A stretch of 64,000 bases of DNA from an uncultured SAR116 cluster alpha proteobacterium (lineage in GTDB: Bacteria > Pseudomonadota > Alphaproteobacteria > Puniceispirillales > Puniceispirillaceae): positions 43,375 to 107,374 of the forward strand of contig CACPDC010000004.1 of the NCBI GenBank assembly GCA_902632595.1, in the 5' to 3' direction. This document shows, piece after piece, positions 1 through 9,700 of this stretch; within the stretch, counting starts at the first letter, position 1, and every line of letters starts with the position of its first letter. Below the pieces are notes generated by a model. The model saw only the letters and a program-made list of their open reading frames with translations, was not told the DNA's origin and made no database searches. Both the position numbers and the translations under genes were made by a program.

Positions 1-264
1 TGGGTAAAGTTCCAAAACTGCCTCTGCTAGGATGTGCGCACAATCATGCCTAATTAACTCTAAGCAATAATCATCTTTCTTTGTAATTAATCGAATTTCA
101 CTATCTTCATCTATTATTCTATTGATATCCCAATGATTTCCATTAACAACAGCTGAAAGAGCTGCCTTTTCAAGACCAGGGCCTATATCTGCTGCAATTT
201 GACCCGCTGTTACAGGGCCATCATAGTGCCGCTCGGACCCATCTGGGAGAGCAATTTTCGGCAT
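1..264 (-). CDS. thrS: Threonine--tRNA ligase, N-terminal fragment (runs off left edge)
   Basis: Not in the ORF track because it is cut by the window edge; I translated it by hand. The 88 visible codons start at an ATG (positions 264-262) preceded by a good AAGGAAAAAG ribosome binding site. The product begins MPKIALPDGSERHYDGPVTA, which matches the TGS domain that opens ThrS. It then reaches RHDCAHILAEAV, the start of the second additional (editing) domain, whose conserved form is RHSxAHxLAxA. ThrS charges tRNA-Thr and edits mischarged Ser-tRNA in the cytoplasm. The catalytic and anticodon-binding domains lie outside the window. The glycosyltransferase gene upstream is on the same strand, about 50 bases away. 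Confidence 0.9.
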   Translation of the reverse strand, partial: MPKIALPDGSERHYDGPVTAGQIAADIGPGLEKAALSAVVNGNHWDINRIIDEDSEIRLITKKDDYCLELIRHDCAHILAEAVLELYP

Positions 265-315
265 AAACTTTTTCCTTATTTAAATACACTGAATACTTGT
301 CAGAATTTAACTTGA

Positions 316-1503
316 TCACTTCCCTAAAACAAGTGGAGAAAATCCCTTTTCAAGAAGAAGCTCTCTATAAATATCCAGAGTAGATTTTGTCATCTTTTTT
401 ATGCTAAAACGTCGTTTTACATTAGATTGAGCTAATTTTGACAAATTATCTCTTTCTGAGCCAGATATACCTAATGCTTTTTCGAGAGATAGCGCTAAAC
501 TAGCGACATCATTTGGCTTTGCGAGCCATCCAGTTTTTTCATTTAAAATAGTTTCCTTAGCACCACCATGTTCAAATGCAACAACTGGTCTCCCCATTGC
601 TTGTGCCTCTATAGCAATTCTACCAAACGGTTCTGGATAAACTGAGGGCATTACAACTACGTCGGCCAACATTAATGCAGCTGGCATATCTCGTGTTGAG
701 CGAGCAATACGTACATTCGCACCAAGACCTAATTCCACCGATTTTTTCTCCAAAATCTCAACGAATCTGGTATTAGCGTCACCCGCTCCTAATAATACAA
801 TTGCCACATCTAGATGTTCTAATTTAGAGATTGCATGCAACAACATAATATGTCCTTTCCAACTAGTAGGACGCGCAGGCAACATAACTACAGGTAGGTC
901 ATCCGGCAAACCAATTCTCTCTGCCTCATTGATTATACGTTGTTGTGTGACATTTTTTGGATCAAAAATTGAGAGGTCAACTCCTCTATGAATCACGTTT
1001 AAAGATAAACTTTCTACTAGTTTTGGAAACTGATATTCAATTACAGATTTCGTGTATTCTGATATTGCAATTATTTCGTCAGCGTAAAGCATTTGTTTGT
1101 TATAAGCGCGTTTAAAAAGGTTTGTTGCCTCAAACTTACCATGAATAGTAGCAACAGTTGGAATAGACAAAGATTTTGCTACCGGTAAACTAATCCATGC
1201 TGGCGCTCTCGAGCGTACATGCACTATGTCGACATTCTCCCCTAAAAAAATTTTGCGCAACCTAGGTTTTATCAACATCCAAGAGACCGGATTCTTTTGA
1301 TTTACGGGCAAATTGATATGTTTTGCACCTACACGTTTCAGTTGAGATTCTAACATACCACCTGAACTAATGACAATCGGCCTCCAGCCAATATCGCTGA
1401 TCGCTTGTGCGGTCTCAACAGTTCCTCTCTCAACACCACCATTGTGTAGTGCTGGGATTATTTGTGCAATTACAGGTCTAACCAAATTTGTTTTTTGTGA
1501 CAT
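316..1503 (-). CDS. Glycosyltransferase family 4 protein
   Basis: A 395-residue protein with the two-Rossmann GT-B layout of GT4 enzymes. The N-terminal half opens with AQIIPALHNGGVERGT, the glycine-rich acceptor-side loop. The C-terminal half carries the nucleotide-sugar site, with LPARPTSWKGH near the middle and PEPFGRIAIEAQAMGRPVVA (about residues 285-310), the E-x7-E retaining-GT signature. No signal peptide or membrane span is visible, so it should act at the cytoplasmic face. It probably adds a sugar to a lipid-linked or lipopolysaccharide-core acceptor; donor and acceptor cannot be read from sequence. It lies just upstream of thrS on the same strand and is divergent from the hydrolase at 1651. 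Confidence 0.85.
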   Translation of the reverse strand: MSQKTNLVRPVIAQIIPALHNGGVERGTVETAQAISDIGWRPIVISSGGMLESQLKRVGAKHINLPVNQKNPVSWMLIKPRLRKIFLGENVDIVHVRSRAPAWISLPVAKSLSIPTVATIHGKFEATNLFKRAYNKQMLYADEIIAISEYTKSVIEYQFPKLVESLSLNVIHRGVDLSIFDPKNVTQQRIINEAERIGLPDDLPVVMLPARPTSWKGHIMLLHAISKLEHLDVAIVLLGAGDANTRFVEILEKKSVELGLGANVRIARSTRDMPAALMLADVVVMPSVYPEPFGRIAIEAQAMGRPVVAFEHGGAKETILNEKTGWLAKPNDVASLALSLEKALGISGSERDNLSKLAQSNVKRRFSIKKMTKSTLDIYRELLLEKGFSPLVLGK

Positions 1504-1650
1504 ATTAAGATAAGTTTCTTTTTATAAAAGTTGGAAAGACAGTTATTGCTCGAACACTTTTAAGCTTAGTTAATAATTTAGGCAATAAGTAAGTCAAAGA
1601 AAACTTTGAGCAAATACTTTAAATATGTACCAATTTAAAAAGCGTTGATT

Positions 1651-2433
1651 ATGCAGACAAATAAATTACCGAAAATTAAATTTTTACCCACGAAACGAGG
1701 ATATAGGCTTGCTTATCAGGTTCATAGATCAAAACAACCTCAAAATAAAAAAAGTGGAATATTATTTCTACATGGTCACGGCTCCGACATGTTTGGGAGT
1801 AAAGCAGAAGTAATGATGGATTGGGCCATTCAGAAAGATGTGGATTTTACAAGATTCGATTTATTTGGGCACGGGCAAACTGGAGGGGATATAATGACAG
1901 CCACAGTAGGCCAATGGATAAACGACACATGTGATATTTTTGATAATTTGTTAGACAAAAAACAAATATTAGTTGGTTCATCTCTTGGTGGGTGGCTTAT
2001 GTTATCTCTGTGCAAATATCGTTCTGAAAAGATAGATAGCCTAGTCGGCATAGCAGCAGCACCTGATTTTACAAAGGGTCTTATCTGGGAAACGCTAGAT
2101 AAATTAGAGCAAGAAAGATTTCATACTCAAGGCTACTTAACAATAGCTAACCCTTACGGTGAAGCAGATGTAATCTACCCGTATCGACTTATTGAGGAAG
2201 CAGAAAATCACTTGGTATTGGAGCACCCTATTGAATTCCATGGAAGGGTGATTTTACACCACGGATTATGTGACGCTGAAGTGCCATGGCAAACATCAAT
2301 CGAAATAGCAAAAAAATTACGTTCCAATAAGGTTGAGATACACCTAGATAAATCAGCAAATCATCGATACTCTAATACAGAACAGTTAAATGCCCTTCTT
2401 CAAAGCCTGGAAGAACTTACTTCTATAAAATGA
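1651..2433 (+). CDS. Alpha/beta hydrolase
   Basis: About 260 residues with the alpha/beta-hydrolase fold. The oxyanion region is FLHGHGSDM and the nucleophile elbow is GSSLGGW (GxSxG). The acid is probably in GLCDAEVPW and the histidine in ANHRYSN near the C-terminus, so the triad looks complete. There is no signal peptide, so it is probably a cytoplasmic esterase, thioesterase or acyl-peptidase-like enzyme; the substrate is unknown. The ORF track begins at a TTG two codons upstream (1645); I prefer the ATG at 1651. The gene faces away from the glycosyltransferase and converges on the GST gene. Confidence 0.8.
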   Translation: MQTNKLPKIKFLPTKRGYRLAYQVHRSKQPQNKKSGILFLHGHGSDMFGSKAEVMMDWAIQKDVDFTRFDLFGHGQTGGDIMTATVGQWINDTCDIFDNLLDKKQILVGSSLGGWLMLSLCKYRSEKIDSLVGIAAAPDFTKGLIWETLDKLEQERFHTQGYLTIANPYGEADVIYPYRLIEEAENHLVLEHPIEFHGRVILHHGLCDAEVPWQTSIEIAKKLRSNKVEIHLDKSANHRYSNTEQLNALLQSLEELTSIK

Positions 2434-2506
2434 AACATCGAAAATTTATTAATATTAAAAACCTAAAACAAATCTTTAATCGCGTTTTTTTTCACAATAT
2501 ATAGAT

Positions 2507-3184
2507 TCAAAAATCTAACAATGAATAGTGAGCCGAAGGTGCAACACCTGTTAATTGATCACTTAACAAATCCCTAAAATTGGGGCGTGACTTAATCTTC
2601 ATATACCATGACGCTGCCGAAGGATATTTGTCCCATTGAACATCGCCAAAATAATCTAATATAGAGATTTGAGCTGCAGCAGAAAAATCAGCAAGCGATA
2701 GCTGAGCACCAACAAGACAGCTATTTTGCTCCGTTAACCAATTAAGATAGCCAAGGTGCACTTGTGCATTCGAAAGTCCTGTTCGGATGTTAAATGAGGA
2801 AGCATCTGTGCCACTCTCAAAACGCTTTATGACCCTTTCGTGTAATAAAGGCAAACCCACTTCATAATAAAATTTATCATCAAACCAGTCTAGCAAACGT
2901 CTTATCTCAGCACGTTGAACGCTTGAACCTGGAAGCAACCTAGAATCAGGCCTCGTCTCTTCAATCCATTCACTAATTGCTCTCGAACCAGATATTACAA
3001 TTTCGTCGTTGTATTGAAAAACGGGTAATGAGCCCGCAGGATTAATAGCCAAAAATTCTTCATCTCGTTGCCACGGAAGATGATGGACTAACTCAAAATC
3101 ATATTGGTATTCCGCAAGCTGAAGACGGATAAACCTGCTTGCCGGTGATAATGGAAAATGATGTAATTGAGGCCTAAAGTTCAT
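2507..3184 (-). CDS. Glutathione S-transferase family protein
   Basis: 225 residues with an N-terminal thioredoxin-like domain (SPASRFIRLQLAEYQYD, then NPAGSLPVFQ, where the cis-proline loop VPVL/LPVF is expected, then SGSRAISEWIEE, the glutathione-contacting Ser-Arg pair). An all-helical domain follows, with the N-capping motif SLADFSAAAQISILDYFG. This is the layout of cytosolic GSTs from proteobacteria. It probably conjugates or reduces small electrophiles; the exact substrate class cannot be told. It lies downstream of the GNAT gene on the same strand, about 40 bases apart, so the two may be co-transcribed. Confidence 0.85.
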   Translation of the reverse strand: MNFRPQLHHFPLSPASRFIRLQLAEYQYDFELVHHLPWQRDEEFLAINPAGSLPVFQYNDEIVISGSRAISEWIEETRPDSRLLPGSSVQRAEIRRLLDWFDDKFYYEVGLPLLHERVIKRFESGTDASSFNIRTGLSNAQVHLGYLNWLTEQNSCLVGAQLSLADFSAAAQISILDYFGDVQWDKYPSAASWYMKIKSRPNFRDLLSDQLTGVAPSAHYSLLDF

Positions 3185-3226
3185 GTGATAAATCTGTCTG
3201 ATTTAATTTCAAATAAAGATATATTT

Positions 3227-3745
3227 TCAACAAATATCTGGCAAGGTAGTTAATGGTTTGTTACTGACTTTTTCTAAATACAGATCTCGCAAATTAATAT
3301 ATTGCAGTCTTTGCCTCTCGATAGAACCTGGCCAAAGCAAATTTTCTGGAACAGGTTTGAACCCAAATTTTGGGAAAAAATAAGGTTCTCCTGAGACAAG
3401 GCAAAAATTCCAACCACTATTTTTGATCATCTTTAGAGAAGAGGTTATTAATAGTGAACCAATACCTTTTCCTTTTAAGTGATCTCTCACTACCAAAGGA
3501 CCCAAGAGAAGTGAGTTATATTCAGCAATCTTTATTGGCCAATATTGTAAGCTTGCTACTATTTCTTCATGATGCAAGTGAAAAGTATCTAAAACTATCA
3601 ATCCAAGTTTTTCTATGGGTTTTGATTTTCGAAATTTCCAGACCGACCGGTCTAAATAGTCATGTCCAAATTCCTCTATTATCATTTGATGCACAGATTG
3701 TTTGTCTTTGGGGAGATAAGACCTTAATTTGTAACGATCTGACAT
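3227..3745 (-). CDS. GNAT family N-acetyltransferase
   Basis: 172 residues with the GNAT acetyl-CoA binding motif RDHLKGKGIGSLLITSSL (Q/R-x-x-G-x-G/A) near the middle. It is followed by the SGEPYFFPKFGFKPV segment typical of the YhbS-like subgroup of predicted acetyltransferases. The substrate is unknown; members of this subgroup acetylate small amines or protein N-termini. It is the first gene of a likely two-gene unit with the downstream GST. Confidence 0.82.
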   Translation of the reverse strand: MSDRYKLRSYLPKDKQSVHQMIIEEFGHDYLDRSVWKFRKSKPIEKLGLIVLDTFHLHHEEIVASLQYWPIKIAEYNSLLLGPLVVRDHLKGKGIGSLLITSSLKMIKNSGWNFCLVSGEPYFFPKFGFKPVPENLLWPGSIERQRLQYINLRDLYLEKVSNKPLTTLPDIC

Positions 3746-4060
3746 AATTATTGTAACTTTTTTATTCCTAGGTTAGTTCTCATGATTAAAGACAAATTGA
3801 AACTTTACCTCTAACAAAATTTTCTAATCTTGCTATTTTTTCGTGCAATGAATTTCTATTGAACTGAAAAATCGCATTAAAAGAAAAATCTTAATATAAA
3901 TGATTTAAATTATTTTATTGAAACTATAGAAAGATAATGGGTTATGTTCAAGAATTTCAGTAAAAGCAGGACTTTAATTGAAGTTTATGTTTAAAAAAGC
4001 CTCAGTATAATTAACTCAGGACCAAAAAGGCCAAAAATTTACTTATGATGGGTATTATTG
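3746..4060. other. Divergent AT-rich spacer between the GNAT gene and uppP
   Basis: About 315 bases without a convincing ORF. It must hold promoters for both flanking genes, which diverge. The sequence is very AT-rich, so many -10-like hexamers occur by chance and I do not choose one. No hairpin with a T-run or riboswitch-like fold was recognised. Confidence 0.5.
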
Positions 4061-4909
4061 ATGGACATTAAATTAGATGAATTTTTACAAATTAGCATAA
4101 TAGCCATAATTCAAGGTTTTACTGAATTTTTACCTATTTCATCTTCTGGCCATTTGATTTTGATATCTGAAATTGGTGATTTTAGTAAAAAAGGTATTGA
4201 AATCGAAGTTGCTGCACACATTGGTTCTTTGTTTGCTGTGATTTTTTACTTCAGAAGGATAGTTTTTAGACTATCCAAAACAATATTTTCTAACTTTGCC
4301 AGTTTGTTAGGAAATAATTTCAGAGATATTGGAGACAAGAAAAAATACGAAGATGCAAATCTCGTTAGGTGCTTAATCGTTGGATGTCTTCCCATATTAG
4401 TAATTGGATTTTTAATTGTACAAACAAATATTTCAATACTTCGTCTATTGATAACGATTGGAATTGGTAATTTATTCTTTGCATTGATTTTATTTCACGC
4501 AGATAGGATTGGTAGCTCCTCCAAAACTCTTTCTGGCATAAACGTTAAAGATGCCTTAATTATTGGTTTTTTTCAGATTTTTGCATTAATTCCTGGTTCT
4601 TCGCGAAGTGGTGTCACAATATCCATGGCAAGATACCTAGGTTATGACAGAACAAGCGCAACTGAGTATTCTTTACTCTCTGGTATACCTGTGATAACCG
4701 CAGCTGGGGTTTTACAAATTATTAAAATTGTTTTATCAGATGTAACTTATAACATAGCGCCAATTATACTTGTTTGCGTTCTTTCGTTTGTTGTAGCCTT
4801 AAGTTCAATACGCTTTTTATTATTGTGGGTTGAAAAAACCGATTTCAAGGTTTTCGTAATATATCGGTTAATTTTGGGGATATTTCTAATAGGCTTGGCC
4901 ATATTATAA
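4061..4909 (+). CDS. uppP: Undecaprenyl-diphosphate phosphatase (UppP/BacA family)
   Basis: An integral membrane protein of about 282 residues with seven or eight hydrophobic segments. Both family signatures are present: GFTEFLPISSSGHL near the N-terminus (about residues 20-33), with the catalytic glutamate and serines, and PGSSRSGVTISMARYLG (about residues 178-194), with the catalytic arginine. UppP dephosphorylates undecaprenyl diphosphate so the lipid carrier can be reused for peptidoglycan and O-antigen synthesis. The track starts at a TTG one codon upstream; I prefer the ATG at 4061. The gene converges on the diflavin reductase with about 60 bases between them. Confidence 0.93.
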   Translation: MDIKLDEFLQISIIAIIQGFTEFLPISSSGHLILISEIGDFSKKGIEIEVAAHIGSLFAVIFYFRRIVFRLSKTIFSNFASLLGNNFRDIGDKKKYEDANLVRCLIVGCLPILVIGFLIVQTNISILRLLITIGIGNLFFALILFHADRIGSSSKTLSGINVKDALIIGFFQIFALIPGSSRSGVTISMARYLGYDRTSATEYSLLSGIPVITAAGVLQIIKIVLSDVTYNIAPIILVCVLSFVVALSSIRFLLLWVEKTDFKVFVIYRLILGIFLIGLAIL

Positions 4910-4971
4910 TTGGCTGATTTTTCACACTAATTATTTAAATATTCAATGATATTTTCATCACACTAGCTGAA

Positions 4972-6726
4972 TTAATAAACGTCCCGTAAATACCTTTTCT
5001 CTTTTTTTAGCAAATTTATATAATCGGTTGTCTGATCATCTGTAAAGCTACCTTGATGCTTTATAACCTCAAAAAGTGCTCTATCAACATCCTTAGCCAT
5101 TTTAGAGGCGTCTCCGCACACGTAGAAATGTCCGCCCTCTTCCAAACACTTAAAAAGTGAATAACTATTTTCCAGCATTCTATTTTGGACATAAATCTTT
5201 TCCTTCTGGTCTCTAGAGAATGCTAAGTCAAGACGTGTTAAAAGACCGGTGTTACTCATTTGGCCAAGTTCTTGCTCATAAAGGAAGTCGTATTTTCTAT
5301 GTTGATCGCCAAAGAACAGCCAATTCATTCCCTTCGCGCCACGCTCTTCTCTTTCCTGTAAAAAAGCTCTAAAGGGAGCAATTCCTGTTCCTGGACCAAC
5401 CATAACCATAGGCACACTATCATCTTTAGGCACTCGGAAATTTTTATTTGGCAATAGGAAAACCCCATTGGCTGTTTCACCAGAGTTCTGATCAGCAAGA
5501 AAGGTAGAGGCAACACCATTATGTATTCTATCGTCATACGTCCATCTCACTGCCGCTACGGTTAGATGGATCTCTTCTGGGAAGGATTTGAAGCTAGATG
5601 AAATAGAATAAGCTCTGTGTTGTAACGGTCTGAGAAGTTTAATAAATTGTTCAGGTGAAAAATGAAAATCCTTTAATAACTTTAATAAGTCTAAGGTATC
5701 CAGTCCCCAAAGGAATGTGTCTAGCGTCTCTTTGTTTGCAACAGCGGAACTAAGACCAGTGTTTGACGCATGTCTCTCTACCTCATAAATCAAGTCCTTA
5801 GAGGGTGTCATTATTTCATATTTTGTGCTCAAAAGACCTGACAAGCTTTCATCTGTACCTTCCAGTGAATAGTCTTGATTTACTCCTAAAATTTTTATGA
5901 TTTCTTCAACAAGATAAGATGAATTGACCGGCATAATACCTAGTGAGTCACCAGCTTCATACGTGATCCCGCTGTTGGCTATATTTACACCAATATGTCT
6001 GATTTCTTTCGCCGATCCCGGGGCAGATAAAAGCCGATTTTCCTTTAAATAAGTTTGATATGGATTTTTTCTGTTCCAACTAGGTGGTGCCTCATCAATG
6101 TTTTCTTTTCCATTCGAGGAAGAATTCATTTTAGAAGTTTCATTTAAAGAGGTTCCTATATCTGGAATGGCTAAATCCAACCAATTAGCAGCAGGCTCTT
6201 CAAAATCTACATCGCAATCTATCCTACTACTAGTTCTCATAGCGCCTAATTGTTCAAGCCTTGTATCAATTAATTTTCCAGCTTGGCAAAATTCATCGTA
6301 ACTAGTATCACCCAATGCCAAAACACCGAAAGAAAGCCCCTCCAATCTAGGTGCCGACTCTGATACTAAGGAATCCCAAAATATTCCGGCATTATCGGGC
6401 ATTTCCCCTTCGCCATAAGTTGACACGATAATAATAGCATTTTCAACATTTGCTAAATATTCCATATCGATAGAATCTAGTTCACGTACGTTTGCCGAAT
6501 ATCCTCTCGTCTTTGCTAAAGTAGCCGCATCGTTCGCAAGTCCCTCAGCATTTCCGGTTTGCGTTCCGAATAAGATTTCCAAAGTCTTTAAATTGTTAGC
6601 GTTATGTACGCTTTCACTGCTAGAATTGCTCCAATCGCTGGACTTAAGCCCAGCGACAAAACCATCTAACCAAGCTCTCTGGTTTTCGTTGAACGGGGCA
6701 TCAGTGGGTATATTTAGAGATTTCAT
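4972..6726 (-). CDS. Diflavin reductase (CysJ-like sulfite reductase flavoprotein)
   Basis: A three-domain NADPH-FAD-FMN reductase. The N-terminal flavodoxin domain shows LFGTQTGNAEGLA, STYGEGEMPD and LGDTSYDEFC. The FAD-binding ferredoxin-reductase-like domain has RAYSISSS. The NADPH domain has GPGTGIAPFRAFLQERE and FFGDQHRKYDF, and the protein ends in the CysJ-like KRYLRDVY. It moves hydride from NADPH through FAD to FMN and on to a one-electron acceptor. The known CysJ partner is the CysI hemoprotein, but no cysI is in the window. Instead the gene overlaps the 3' end of gltB. The ORF track starts at 6792; I prefer the ATG at 6726 because MKSLNIPTDAPF leads directly into the NENQRAWLDGFVAGL segment seen in relatives. 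This leaves a 26-base overlap. It may serve GltB; see findings. Confidence 0.85.
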   Translation of the reverse strand: MKSLNIPTDAPFNENQRAWLDGFVAGLKSSDWSNSSSESVHNANNLKTLEILFGTQTGNAEGLANDAATLAKTRGYSANVRELDSIDMEYLANVENAIIIVSTYGEGEMPDNAGIFWDSLVSESAPRLEGLSFGVLALGDTSYDEFCQAGKLIDTRLEQLGAMRTSSRIDCDVDFEEPAANWLDLAIPDIGTSLNETSKMNSSSNGKENIDEAPPSWNRKNPYQTYLKENRLLSAPGSAKEIRHIGVNIANSGITYEAGDSLGIMPVNSSYLVEEIIKILGVNQDYSLEGTDESLSGLLSTKYEIMTPSKDLIYEVERHASNTGLSSAVANKETLDTFLWGLDTLDLLKLLKDFHFSPEQFIKLLRPLQHRAYSISSSFKSFPEEIHLTVAAVRWTYDDRIHNGVASTFLADQNSGETANGVFLLPNKNFRVPKDDSVPMVMVGPGTGIAPFRAFLQEREERGAKGMNWLFFGDQHRKYDFLYEQELGQMSNTGLLTRLDLAFSRDQKEKIYVQNRMLENSYSLFKCLEEGGHFYVCGDASKMAKDVDRALFEVIKHQGSFTDDQTTDYINLLKKEKRYLRDVY

Positions 6727-9700
6727 TACTTCTGTCCATAAAAACTGTCTGGCTAAGTTCTGCCAAAGTTGACTTGGCAAATAATTCATCAAAGCTTGGT
6801 ATAGAACCTAACGCATTTACATTTTTTTGATTTTGATAGATAATCCAAGAATACGTCGCTGGACTTTCCATGCTAATAACATTTCTCAATGCCAAAGCTT
6901 GTTTAAAATCTGTTAATCTTTTATTCGCCACCAGAATAGCAATTTCTTCGTCTGTGTAATCTGCTAACGCCTCTTTTGCATACTTAGACAACTCTGTCAT
7001 AAGACTAAAATCTTCTGTCATTATAAGATTTTTGGTTAGCTGATCACTGATATTTCCATTCCAAATATTTTTTGATTTTTTTAATATAATTTTCTGAGCC
7101 ATATCCAAAACTGTGTAGGAATTTAACAGCTCTGCCATGGATTTTTTACTTTCTTTATTTTCAGAAGGAATAGCACCACCATTAACTGGGGAATTGAGTT
7201 TCCATGCAGATTTGATCTTTTTTACCTGATGATTAGCAAGGGCAATGGCTAATTCCTCTGTTATCTCTTTTCTCGATTTTGAGGACAGTATCTCCTCATA
7301 ATCTTGATACTGCAGGAGAGCTTTTGGCATTACCCACCATATTTTTTCTTTAATTTTGTCCCAATCTTGAATTATTTTTTTCGCTTTAGATGATTTAGTT
7401 GCTAAATAATGCCATTCAAGCATTTGTTTTACAGCATGTTCATGCACTGCCTCTGAAGTCTCTCCTTGACCAATTTTACCTAAAATTACAGAGTCGTGAC
7501 TAACAAATTGCTCAAATATGTTTTCTGGATCATATTGGTAAGCAAAACCACCCGACATACCGTTACCGAAACCCTTGGAAAATCCTCCAATATTCAGAAT
7601 TGCGCCGTTGGTCATATACTCCGCGCAAAACTCACCAACCCCTTCAACAACCGCGGTAGCACCTGAGTTTCGTACTGCAAACCTGTCACCAGCTTGCCCC
7701 TCAATAAAAGTTTTTCCACCAGATGCACCAAATAAGGTGAAGTTTCCAACGAGAACGTTATCTCCATAGTGCTTACCGCCACCTGCGGGCGATTTTACGA
7801 TAATTTTTCCGCCACACGCTCCTTTGCCTACACCGTCATTGCATGTTCCCGTGTGTTCAAAAACCATACCATCATTACAAAAAGCTCCAAAGCTTTGGCC
7901 GGCAGAACCCTGTGTTGCTATTTTTACGCTCTCATAATCTAAAAAACAACGTCCACGATTATCGGTTACAATGCTCCCAGATTTCATTTTTTTCCCGTAG
8001 TTTAGTATACGTTCTATGTCGATTGATAATTGTCCGCCAACAGATTTATTTCGATTATTGAGCGGAGTGTTCGGCTTCAATATAATTTCGGTTTCGTCAG
8101 AACGAAGAAAATTCTCGACTTGACCAAGCAAAAAATCATCAACCGAATAATCGCGTGGCATATATTTAGGTTTTTTTACTTTTTCTGCTTCAACTCTAGT
8201 TAACATCTCTCTAAGGTTTAAATGACCTATCGAAGCTGGATGATCTAAAAGATGCAAAAGGTCAGACCTACCTCTGGCTTCTTCTAAGTTCTTAAAACCA
8301 AGCATAGCTAGAATCTCCCTTACCTCGTGAGCGATATTAAGAAGATACTGTGCCAAAGCTCTTGGGTCTCCGCTAAAGGTTTCCGCGTTTGTTGTTAAAC
8401 CTGCCGGACACTTAATATTACAATTCTTTGCCATGACACATTTAAGCATCATGAGCGCTGTTGTCCCAAATTCAAAACTATCCGCGCCCAATAGAGATGC
8501 CTTAATTATATCTAATCCGGTTTGCATGGCGCCGGAACTTCGCAGAACAACCTTCTCGCGAAGCCCATTATGGCATAAAGCTTGGTGAACTTCCGCTATA
8601 CCGATTTCCGCTGCTCTTCCAGTATATTTAAGAGATGTGACGGCAGCGGCCCCAGTTCCTCCCGTATTACCTGCAACATTAATTACATCAGCTCCAGCTT
8701 TAGCAACGCCCACTGCGATGGTTCCTATGCCCTCGGAACTTACCAACTTTACTATAACTCTAACACGAGCGGCCTTCGCGTCATGAATCAATTGGGCTAA
8801 GTCTTCTATCGAATAAGTATCATGATGAGGGGGAGGAGATATTAGCTCCACTCCTGGCGTGCCTCCTCTCGCAGCAGCGATTTCTACTGTTACTTTTGCA
8901 GCCGGTAATTGCCCACCTTCTCCCGGTTTTGCTCCCTGCCCAATCTTTATTTCAATTTCCTCTAGTTTAGGGTCTGCTAAATAACCAGCCCAAACGCCAA
9001 ACCTGCCTGAGGCAAACTGCTTAATCCTACTAGCACGAATTGTTCCATAACGGCTGATGTGTTCCCCACCTTCACCAGAGTTTGACATTCCGCCTACCAT
9101 ATTTGTGCCATGAGCAACAGCTTCGTGAGCAGATGCTACAAGGGCCCCATGAGACATTGCCCCTGACGCAATTTTTTTCGTTATTTCTGAAGCAGGTTGA
9201 ACCATATCAATCTCAATAGATGATGGTGCTCCACGAAGTCTTTCCAAATAATCTTTAGCGAATCCAGCAGCTGTAATATTTAATGAACGACTAGAAACAA
9301 AGTGACCCTTAATATCTTCATTAAAACGGTCAATCAGAGTTTGTGCTAGTATATCCAACCTTCCTAAGTCATAAGCCAAAGGACCTGTTAAATTTAGGTT
9401 AAAATTATCTTCAGATACTTTAACACAGGTCAAACCCCGTATGACAAAATCGTTATTACCCGCTCGATTAAAAAGCATCATTTCGCGCTTAATGTCTTCG
9501 TATGTAGTCATGTAAGTGATATCAGCTGGTAGTGATAGAATGTCCCGCAAAGCAGCAGGTCTGTTCATTCTTTCTTCAAAAATATCAAGTGAAAACTTTC
9601 TATATGCGGAGGTAATTTCAAAGTTATCAATCACGGATTCATCGAGCTCTTCAAAACTAGTATTAATATATCCATTTTCGTCTATGTCGAAAGCATCTTT

